Source of the DNA: Diploscapter coronatus
Taxonomy: Eukaryota; Nematoda; Chromadorea; Rhabditida; Rhabditidae
Direction: 5' to 3'
DNA: 64,000 nt
NCBI GenBank assembly: GCA_964036155.1
Contig: OZ038423.1
Coordinates: 56,249,249 to 56,313,248, forward strand
The notes below the pieces were generated by a model, which was given only the letters and a program-made list of their open reading frames with translations, did not search any database and was not told the origin of the DNA. Of the stretch, positions 26,736 to 36,624 are shown piece by piece; position 1 is the stretch's first letter; every line of letters starts with the position of its first letter. The translations under genes and the position numbers were made by a program.

Positions 26736-29700
26736 ATGAGTGGTGAACTTACATCAACGTTCACAAATACTCTTTCCAAACCCGTAAGTTGAAATTCAAA
26801 TTTAATTTTCTCTGATGAATTTTACAACGGAAAAAAACAATCGGTGCGATAGGGTCTCCCCATGCATGATTCTTGTCTAAAAATTATCGCAAAGCTTCAA
26901 TCCATCATAGATCGTTGAGGAATTTGATGAGGGCGATCCAAAATGTCGTTTCTTTTGCATCTTGAAAATAAATAATTCATTACTAAAATGGAAATGATAA
27001 TTTCAGAAAGGAATTGAAATACCACTGATAGCTGGAACACTATCTACATCAAGTAATGCAGGATCTACAAGTAAAGATTTGATAGTTGATAAAAAAAATT
27101 TAGCTTATTGTCATTTTTAGAAAATGAACAGACAACTTCTAGCAATCCGATTAAGTAAGAATACCGAGTTTCATTATTTACTAATAAATTTCTTCAGGCT
27201 GAAGAATACAGTTTGCATTGGCATCGATCTGGGCACGACTTATTCATGTGTTGCTATCGTTGAAAATGGAAAGCCTAGAATAATTTTCAATGAAGAAGGT
27301 AAATCAATTATAAAATCCCCCTAATTATTCTTTCCATTATAATTTATTCTCAGGCGGAAATTTTACGTCATCGATTGTATCATATGGGGATAATAACGAA
27401 GTATTAGTTGGTAACCATGCACTGAACTATCCTGATCTTTCACAAGTTTTATACGGTTTGTATTCTTTAGTCCGTAATCCGGGAGGCGAGAAGTGGTGCA
27501 CGGCTATTTTTTTGACACCTAGTATTTGACGGAGTGCTTTCTTGTAATTGACGGAGTGCTTTCTTGTAATTGACGGAATGCTTTCTTGTAATTGACGAAG
27601 TGATTTCTATCAAGAAACTCACTGCTTCTATCAAAAATATGAGAGATATTCAATAATTTGACAGAAAATCACTACGTCATTTACAAGAAAGCATTTCGTC
27701 ATTCCTTTCTTTACTAACAAACCTATTTTATGTGTTAAAAAGTGAAATAGCATTCGAAAATGAAAGACTAACTAAAATCATTAGTTCTCTTCTCATTTTT
27801 GACCTCCCGGATTTTGGACTCAATAATATCCAAAGTGCTACCTTATTTTTTGGATTGATTTTCTAGATTCAAAGAGACTTATCGGTTGGGAGTTTATGTA
27901 TGATCTTCCGATCGCCGAGAATCGCTTGCTATGGACATTCGATTTGGATGCAAGAAATGTGTTATATTAATTTTTTATTGTAACGAAATAATAATATTCT
28001 AGGAAGCAGTAGGCTATGTCCTGAATAAAGGCACTGCGGAAGAGCGATTTATTTTGCCGGAAGAAGTGTCAGCTGATATTCTACGAAAACTTAAATTAAT
28101 CACAGAAGTTCGATATTTAAATGATACCTATTTAGCAACTTAGCATTTATCTCTTTAGAGTTACACGGGAAAACCAATAACAGGGGCTGTTGTCGCGATT
28201 CCGGCTTCCTTTCAGACAGCTCAAATAGAGGCTACGAAAAGAGCTGTTCAAATGGCTGGACTCGAGTTAAAGATGCTAGTTAAAGAGCCTACAGCCGCTG
28301 CGATCGCGTACAATGAAGACAAGAAATTAGAAGATTCAAATATAATGATATTTGACTTCGGCGGAGGTAGGTGCATAATCATCATTTGAAAATAACCAAC
28401 TGAGCAAGTGCACCAATGAACTTTCAGGTACACTTGACATCAACATTTGCAAAATAAAAAACGGTAAACTCGCTATAAAAGCAGTTTATGGGGATAAGCA
28501 TTTAGGTAAGGTCATATTTAATATTATTTTCATAGTATGCCTGAGTTTGCATTTTAATAGGTGGCCAGGATTTCGATGGAATAATTATGAGCTATGTATT
28601 ACAAGAATATATGGAATTATCGAATAATGATATTTTTGGAGATAAGCGTTTGGTTAAACGGCTAAGGGCCGAGTGCAGGTCGGCAAAAGAAGCGCTTTCC
28701 TTCAATGTTTCTTCTTATAATATCCATGTTAGCATTATTAAAAATAGTCGAAGTAGCAAATTATGAAATTCAGTTGAATATTGGCCCAGATGACGATTCG
28801 GATTTAAATGTACAATTAACGAGGATAAAGTTTAATGAATTATGCGAGGAGCTTTACACAAGGACATCCAAACTAATTGATGATACGCTTAGAATGGCTA
28901 ATCTTAGGACAGATGACATCGATCACGTAGTAAATAATCACGAAAAATCCTTCCATTCTGATCGAAAATGTCTTCCTCAAATTCTTTATTCAGATATTGG
29001 TCGGTGGGTCAACAAGAATTCCCGCCATAAAGTCTATTTTGGAAATGAAATTTGGACAGGAGAAATTAAAATTCAATATCAACCCCGATGAAGCTGTCGT
29101 ATTTGGGGCAGCTATTTTGGCTGATGCTATTGAAGTAGAAATTATCATACTGCGAATATCTAAACAAAATATTTTAGAGGAAAAAGTCAATTCCATTGAT
29201 TAATTATTTCATTGATGGATTACCCCGGAATATCACTTCACATGAAATCTTATTTTATCGTAAGAAATTATATTGAAAGCTAAGTAGGAGACCTTGAAAC
29301 GATTCGTAATAATTTAGTTTATTATCGAAATAATAATGGTAAATATGAAGGAAGAATAGGCTTGTTCAATTCATATACCTGCTCAGTAGAAGAGGTTGAA
29401 AAATTCCACAACTCGTATTGGCCATATCAAGTAGCAACTACAAAGGATAAAGTAAATTCTTATGTTCGTTATTTTTAATAATTTCTCAAATTTCAGATTT
29501 TTGGAATTCACCACAATTACATTACTGGATTATTTGAAATATATGACTTGAATACTCAACAAATTTCAATAGGTCTTATCAACAAACCCATTAATGATCG
29601 ATTTAAAGAATTTTACAGGCCCAGATCCTCCTGAATGGCGTATTGGTGCATCTATGGCTTATTTCAAAGACAAATTGTATCATTTGGGTGGAAAGGATCC

Positions 29701-31494
29701 TGAAACATGGAAAAATACGAATCGAGTTGATGTAAGAAGATCGAATGAAAGCCCATGAAATTATGAATTCAGGTTTTAATAGATGGGAAATGGCAAGCAG
29801 GACCAGCACTTCCTCTTCCAATTAGTGATATTCAAACAATAACATGCAATGGAATTTTATACGGTCACACTATAAGCATATTCATTATTGTAATTATGGA
29901 TGTTCAGTTATTGATGGAGAAAATAGTAATAAGATATATCGATTATCAGACGATGAACGGGAATGGATTGAAATTGGAGGGATTCCAGAAATACGAGTTT
30001 CATTCGGAGTTGCATCGCTAAATGGAAAAATTTATGTAACTGGAGGAGAGAAGTCGTTAATTTTGTATGATAAATAATGCATAATTATATATTTAGTGGT
30101 ATTAATGCATTAAAATCCTGTTTGTGTTTCGACCCCTCAGCTCCAGTTGGCAGTCGAATTTCTCGAATCGCTGATATGAATTATGCAAGAAAGAATCATT
30201 CACTTGTTGTTGCTAACGAGAAATTGTATGCAGTTGGAGGGTGAGCTGAGATTTTGCACATCTTTATACGAAATATTTGTTAACTTAGAGTTCAAATAAT
30301 TTTCCATACAAATTTTTGTAATTCAATCGAGGAGTACGACCCACAAACGAATAAATGGCGTGAAGTCAAAATTCTATTTTATCGTAAGAAATTATATTGA
30401 AAGCTAAGTAGGAGACCTTGAAACGATTCGTAATAATTTAGTTTTTTATCAAAATAATTATGATGAGGAATATGAAGGAAGGATATGCTTGTTCAATTTA
30501 TATACTTTCTCAGTCGAAGAGATTGCAAAATTCCACAACTCGTATTGGCCACCTGAAGTAGCAACTACACAGAATAAAGTAAATTCTTATGTTCGTTATT
30601 TTGAATAATTTCTTGGGCTTCAGATTTTTGGAATTAACAAATATACATTTGAAATATATGACTCGAATACTCAACAACTTTCAATAGGTCTTATCGACAA
30701 ACCCATGAATGATCGATTTAAAGAATTTTACAGGCCCAGATCCTCCTGAATGGCGTGAATGGGCATCTGTGGCTTATTTCAAAGACAAATTGTATTATTT
30801 GGGTGGATGGGATCCTAAAACAAGGAAAGATACGAATCGAGTTGATGTAAGAAGATCGAATGAAAGTCCATGAAATAATTTATTCAGGTTTTAATAGATG
30901 GAAAATGGCAAACAGGGCCTGCTTTTCCTCTTCTAATTAGTGAAGCTCAAACAATAGAATGCGATACAACTTTATACGGTCACATTATAGCATATTCATT
31001 ATTGTAATTATGGATATTCAGTTATTGATGGTTGTGGATGGGAAAATCCAAAGATATATCGATTATCAGACGATGAACGGGAATGGATTGAAATTGGAGG
31101 GATTCCAGAAATACGACGTTTTTTCGGAGTCGCATCGTTAAATAGAAAGATTTACATAGCTGGAGGAGAGGGGTCGTTAATTTTGTATGATAAGTAATGT
31201 ATCAGTATATATATTTAGTGAGAATACATTAAAATCCTGTTTGTGTTTCGACCCCTCAGCTCCAGTTGGCAGTCGAATTTCTCGAATCGCTGATATGAAT
31301 TATGGAAGATTTTGTCATTCGCTCATTGTCGCTAACGGGAAATTGTATGCAATCGGCGGGTGAGCTGAGATTTTGCATATATTTGCTAACTTAGATTTCG
31401 AAATTTTTCTTTTAGACGTTTTTGTAATTCAACCGAGGAATACGATCCACAAACAAATGAATGGCGTGAAGTCGGAGAAATTGACATAGAATAA
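26736..31494 (+). CDS. Hsp70 nucleotide-binding domain fused to duplicated kelch repeats
   Basis: A 27-exon model sums to 3018 nt (1005 aa) with every junction in phase. The ATG at 26736 lies five bases after an ATTCAG acceptor. Residues about 51-432 form a complete Hsp70 ATPase domain: [10 protein letters not shown] (57-66), the SKRLIG lysine, [10 protein letters not shown] (E225), FDFGGGT (247-253), GGQDFD, SAKEALS and [10 protein letters not shown] (389-398). Where Hsp70s have a peptide-binding domain, this protein has two direct copies (from about residues 460 and 736) of a unit with four kelch-type blades, e.g. [28 protein letters not shown] and [11 protein letters not shown] polyadenylation signal (AATAAA, 31539) follows the stop, and none is obvious between the parts. 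The joins at 29134/29178 and at the 28-nt intron 29260-29287 are the weak points. Alternatively, adjacent Hsp70-like and kelch genes. Function unknown; an ATPase-gated kelch adaptor is speculation. Confidence 0.7.
27469..27821. mobile_element. MITE-like element inside an intron, with internal 22-bp tandem repeats
   Basis: Terminal inverted repeats of 19 bp bound it: AGTCCGTAATCCGGGAGG.. at 27469 and ..CCTCCCGGATTTTGGACTC ending 27821, two or three mismatches. Just inside, the word TGACGGAGTGCTTTCTTGTAAT is repeated about three times head to tail (27529-27602), and an inverted copy lies near 27683-27708. No coding capacity. It occupies intron 27456-27866; without it the intron would be about 58 nt, the local norm. 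No clear target-site duplication was identified. Confidence 0.7.
29245..31473 (+). repeat. Tandem segmental duplication (unit about 1.12 kb)
   Basis: Copy 1 runs from about 29245 to 30367 and copy 2 from about 30368 to 31473. Introns and exons alike are near-identical over long stretches, for example the segment from TATCGTAAGAAATTATATTG onward. The junction is in frame: copy 1's last kelch exon reads straight into the start of copy 2. Small indels and substitutions separate the copies; copy 1 lacks the TTTTAG acceptor used at 31415 but has an in-frame upstream acceptor at 30288. Confidence 0.85.
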
Positions 31495-32189
31495 AGCTTG
31501 GTTATAGTAATCTCAGATTTCATATAGAAATTGTAGTCAATAAAATGTGAAATAATACTTTAATGCACATGATACAGACAACTCTCGAAGACATCCAGAA
31601 GTGATAAGGGAAAATTACAACTCAAATAAATATTCCTTTTAATCAGGGTTGTACGAACTGAACTGAACTTCGAAGTGTCTGGAAGTTCAGCTCAGTTCAA
31701 GTTCGATTTTGTCGAACTTCAGACAGCCCTGATCCTGTCATTCACTCTCCATTACTTGCGATATATCATTACTAGAAAATTTAATCGTTTTAAATGAGAT
31801 CGAATAAACTCAAGAAAAACAATAAATAATTGATAGCATATCGAAAATTGATCAACTTATGTTAACACACCCCTCGAAAATATCCACTCTGGCCGGTTAT
31901 TCTGGAAAATGGGAATTTTGCATTTCTTTGCCATTTTTAGTTTTTTTCACGCATTACATTCATTTTGAACAGTTTTCTTTATTTCAAAGTTTGACTAGCA
32001 AATTCAGAGCTTAAAATTTCTATTTTTTGGGTTTGAAAATTAATATATTTAGAAAAAATTATAGCCCCTCTTCTGCTAGTCAACGATTAAAAACAACGAA
32101 ATTCAACAAACGAATTTGAATAAAATTTCCAAAAATCAACAAGAAAAAATCACTAAAAGTTGGAACATTTCACGAATTTTCAAAACCAT
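31495..32189. other. Convergent intergenic region, Hsp70-kelch / DDX24
   Basis: Contains the AATAAA at 31539 and a 92-bp inverted-repeat element (31642-31733). Otherwise AT-rich with no gene seen. Confidence 0.5.
31642..31733. mobile_element. Short hAT-like inverted-repeat element
   Basis: It starts ATCAGGGTTGT and ends ACAGCCCTGAT, forming 11-bp terminal inverted repeats with one mismatch; CAGGG ends are typical of hAT-derived MITEs. Inside are several GAACTGAACTT/AAGTTCAGCTC words and an exact AAGTTCGA-TTTTG-TCGAACTT hairpin. An 8-bp target duplication was not found, so family assignment is tentative. Confidence 0.5.
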
Positions 32190-35100
32190 TCATCTCATAA
32201 TAGGTGAATTTATCAAAGACGAACATTCTTCAGAAAAGAAGTTTCCAAAATGTCTGAAAATTATCGAGATTTCTGAATGATTTCCTCCCCGTCGATGATT
32301 GTTCGGATCGCCCTTCCCGATGAGGGCTCGTTTTGCAACTTTTTTCCCGATCGGCCGCTTTTTGACATCTCGAATCTCGGCAATGGCTCGTTCAGTAGGG
32401 CGTTCAGTCTTTTCTAAACAATTATTATTTTGAACATTTTATTTTATCTTCGGGAGCAAAACCTTATCATCTCAATGAGTTTTCCTTTCGAGATTTTCAA
32501 TCTTCCCACTAAATTTCTCAATTTGTTTCAAGAGCGATTTTACCGGTTAAAAAAGTCAAATTTTATATTTTCTTTCAAAAATTCTTTTTTCAAATCCGCC
32601 CTACCTTGATGCTCTTCTCTGTTAGTCGTTTATCTTCCATCTCCTGAGTGTCGTTTTCCCTTTCTCTCGTTCGTGCATCGTCCTCGTCCAAATCTGCCTC
32701 GCGGACGATCTTCTCGAACCAGCTCTCTTTCAGGCGGATCTGAAAATATTCGAAAAATCGATATTTTGAAATTTTTGCTATTGAAGCTTGGAAAAATCGT
32801 TTAGTTTTCAATGATTTCTTAGAACACTAATCGTTTTTATTTCAAAAATTCGAATTTTCCACCCCACCTTCTTCCTCTGATAGTTGACGCGCTCCAACTC
32901 GCTGCACGTCTCGACCCGCTCCCTCAAGGTGTCCATCAGCTCGGGGAAGTCGATTTGGAACAGTCTCAGGTCTTCGGCTGAAATTCCAAATTTGTACTTT
33001 TTTCCAAAATTTGATCTTTTATTTTGTTATTACATCTCGAAAAATATAAAATACTCAAGAAATTCGAATTTTTCAACTTTTAAAATATCGATTTTCAACA
33101 ATCGCACCTCGATTGAGCATCCTGCAGAGTTTTCTGTACAAATCGGCTGATTTTGGGTCGATGAGGAGAATCGATTTTCCGCTGGCCGAGGCCCTTGCCG
33201 TTCTGCCTGATCGGTGGATGTACATCTGGAATTTTGCATGTTTAACCTACATAAAATTATGCTTATTTTCTTTTTCTGTATAAAATCAAGAGATTAAAAC
33301 GTTTCTCTTCGAAACCGACCTCAGCCTTAACCGGCACATTGTAGTGAATCACGTGGTCGACGCCCTTGATGTCCAGACCCCGAGCGGCGACGTCCGTCGC
33401 GATGAGCGTTGAATTCGGGACTTTCGCGAAAGCCTCGATGCTCCGGAGTCGTTGTCGTTGCGCCATATCGGCGTGGAGAAGCAGGGGCTCCATTTTGAGC
33501 AGCGACAGCAGATTGTAGAGTCTGAAAAGAGGTCGTTTTCTTTCTATAAAAGATATTATTTGTAGAAAAGAAAGCATTTTCAAGCATACTAGCCTTCTAG
33601 CCCCCGTCATGGAATTTGCGAAAATCAGCGTCCTTCCCGGATGTCGAGTTAACAGGTAGATGACGGTAGTGTCCTGAAGTTTCCATTTTCAAAGGGAATT
33701 CCAAGTATCAAATTTCTTCAAGAAACCAGTTTTTCTAGAACATTATATTGGTCCAAAAATATAATCTTTTCAGAAGATCATCGTAGTTTACATTTTATAA
33801 AATTCCATTTTTCAACCTCAGAACAATTTCTCCTTCAAAATCATTTTGTTCTAGAGCATCTAGAATTTGACTGTTTTAACCCACAAAATCTCGTACCTTT
33901 TCCAGGAGATTGTCGCAATTGATTCTCGACTCCTGAATGGCGCCTGCCATGCCGAACTCCTTCGTCACATCGATCACCTTCTTCTTGCCCTTTCTCAATC
34001 CAGCAATTTCGACCAAACGTTCTGAAAATTCTATTCTAGACTTGTTTGACATTTATTTTGCATTGTAAAAATTCGTTTTTGCTTAACTTTCATTTTTGTT
34101 CATTTATTCTATTTTCTAACATTTTGCACCCTCAAAATTTCCCACGACTTACGAATTTTCTCCTTCGTAGATAACTTCTTGTTTTCATCCCCCTTTTTCT
34201 TCAGGTTCGGCGTGACGAAAGTCAGTGTAGCCGAGAAGACCATGGTTTGAAGTTGAGATTTATCAGCGTGCAGTTTGATGTACTCCAAAATCTGCGCGAG
34301 CTCTTCGAAGTGATTGTCCTCGACCATTCGGTCCATCTCGTCGATCACCAGGCACTGGAGGGCGGAAAAGTCCTAAAAGAATCGATTTTGTTGTCCTTAT
34401 TATCTTACGGTTTTGAAATGTAAACAAATTAGTTTTTTTTCTTAATTTAAGCGAACTGACCTTTAGATACGACCCCTTCTCAGCAGATTCCATCATCTGC
34501 CACAGCCTTCCAGGAGTGGCGATGAGAATGTCTGGCTCGGTGTCGATCAATCGTTCCTGCTTCTGCACGGCCAGACCACCGATCAGATGGGTTACCTTGA
34601 AATTTATTTTCGAAATATATTCATACCATTTTCTCCAAATTCGAAGATTTTAAAGCTTATTTTAAAACCTCTTTTTCTTTTAAAAATTTGTTTAAACCAA
34701 CCCGAATAGCAGTGTACTTGAGTATGGCCTTGACGTGCTTCATGATCTGGACGGCAAGTTCTCTGAAATTAAATTCGTTTTTCTTTCAAAATAAAATAAT
34801 CCTAAATCAAAAGAATGGATCAAAGATTTAAAAATCGTTTTTAATCGCCGAGCTTATTTTTATGGAGCAAATACCTGGTAGGAGCGACAATCAGCGCCCT
34901 AGGGCCGTGGCTCTTCTTCGGGTCGGTCAGAAGGCGGTGCGCGAGGGGGGCGGCGAAGGCCAGAGTTTTGCCACTTCCCTGAATTTTTTAAAACTTTAAT
35001 TTAGTTTTTCTTTCTTTAATTTTACCGTCTCAGCAGCTCCCAGAATATCGTTGCCCTCGCCGATCGCTTCGGGCAGAACGAGTTTTTGAATCTCGGTCGG

Positions 35101-35988
35101 CTGGGAGAATCTGGAAATGCGCATTGTTTATCTTTGTAAAATTTTAGATTTTTATCCTTTTCTAGTTTAAAAGTTAAGAAAGCAAACTTGATCCTTTTCA
35201 ATAGATAGAATTTCTCGGATTTGTATCTTTTCTTAACTTTTTAGATTTTTGAACTATCACCCCCACCTCAAATCGCCGATAGCCTTGATTATGGCGAGCG
35301 GCAGGTTGAACTCTTTCCAGGCGGAAGTGTCGCAGGGAGGCAGGTCTTCTGAAAGTTTAAATTCCTTTCCATCTTTCACCCCTACCCTCCTACCTTCATC
35401 CTCCCTTTCCTCATCTTCAGATTGTCCCCCTTCTTGCTCCGAATCCACTGCATTCGTCTCCGACTGTTCATCTTCGGATTGGACCTCTTCTGGGACGGGC
35501 TGTTTTCCTGAAAACTTTTGATTTCTAGTTTAAACAAATTTTCCAGAACTAACCTTTTTTTTTCTTGCCTTTCTTTGATTTCTTCTTCCTCGGTTCACCG
35601 TCTTCTTCTAGTTCTTCTTTTTGTTTTTCCGTCTTCCTCTTCTCTGCGGTTTTGTTGTTCTGAAATTCCTTAATTTAAAATTTTATGATTTTTTCTAGAA
35701 CTCGCCTTCTTTTCCTTAGGCTTCTCTTTCTTCTTCTTAGCCTTCTTTTTGGTTTCGGCTCCCTGAAAATTCAAGAATTCTTTTCAGAATAATTTTGGAA
35801 TTTTATAAAATCAGAACAAGTTCTCGAACATTCTTGTTCCGAAACCTGCTATAGAACACTTCTTTGCTCACCGGGATGTATTCCTCGAAGGATCCGAGAA
35901 ATCCCAGCTCTGCATCGTTGAAGTCCGCCCTCGAGAGGTCGGCCTGCGTCCACTGGTCCGCGCCAGGCAACTTGACGACTCGCGACAT
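32190..35988 (-). CDS. ddx-24: DEAD-box RNA helicase DDX24/Mak5 (60S ribosome biogenesis)
   Basis: A nucleolar DEAD-box ATPase of the Mak5/DDX24 family, required for large-subunit assembly in yeast. Start ATG 35988 lies three bases after a CTTCCAG acceptor; the opening MSRVVKLPGADQW..FEEY matches the family N-terminus. A Lys/Glu-rich acidic-basic linker follows, then Q-motif SQPTEIQ, motif I AETGSGKT (near 34980), PTRELA (34880), GG, TPGR (34520), motif II VIDEMDRMVE (34340), SATL (34230), and in domain 2 the RTLIFANS, ATDVAARGLDIKGVDHVIHYN and HRSGRTARA motifs. The insertion between motifs III and IV that typifies DDX24 is present and split by introns. Motif II is DEMD instead of DEAD. The C-terminal basic tail runs to a TGA at 32190; the last exon's end is less certain than the core. 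Confidence 0.92.
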
Positions 35989-36624
35989 GTTCTGGAAGTT
36001 TATAGAATTATTGATTCAGAAAATAGCCTTCCAGAACAGTTCACTCTATTTAACTTCTTTAGGTTTTAAAAATGGGCAAAATCTTCAAAGTGAATTGTAG
36101 ACGAACATAATGAGCGTTCCAGAAAGTCTAGAATACGAAAACGCGACAATTAGCATAAAGAAAACCATAAAATCGATAAATTTCGGGTTAAAACCCCGCG
36201 ATTTTCAAAGTAAACGAGCACAAACGATAGGAAAAGTCTTTGTTCAAACAAGTTTTGTCATTGAAAACAATCGTTTTCTGAGCAATTAGCTTTAGACAAT
36301 TAAGGTAATTAAAAAGTAGTATGATATGAAAAACCAAAGAAAGGCTTGAAAATAAGTGGGCAAGCGAGAAAAATAACTAGACAAAGATAAAGTCATTTAC
36401 AGGGTTGAAAATGGCACTCGTAAGTATCGTGTTTTGACTTGGAACTCGTGGAAATAAAGATTACAGTAGCCAAACTAAATATAGTAGACGGCATTTGATC
36501 CTATCCTTCATCAATAGACAAGATTTTTGCAGATTACCAAAATAAAAATCCATACAAAATTGAAAAGAGATCGTAGAACATGTGGGTAAGTGGTTGATTT
36601 TTCTGGCATTTTTAATTTTCCAGA
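35989..36624. other. Intergenic, calpain stop to DDX24 start
   Basis: About 640 bp between two minus-strand genes. A CTTCCAG acceptor ends at 35992. No repeat or RNA gene recognised. Confidence 0.45.

Noticed and set aside
27529..27708. CRISPR-like array (regular 22-bp words)
   Set aside because: Units are contiguous without unique spacers, one copy is inverted, and they lie inside an intron element of a eukaryotic gene.
28728..28773. Frameshift in the Hsp70 domain near SAKEALSFN
   Set aside because: A 46-nt GT-AG intron restores the Hsp70 alignment exactly; no frameshift is needed.
31194..31218. A 25-nt intron in kelch copy 2 and a broken donor in copy 1 (30074, G to A)
   Set aside because: A GTTAAT donor slightly upstream (30056 and 31176) gives 41- and 43-nt introns with correct phase in both copies, matching the other introns, so copy 1 need not be a pseudogene.
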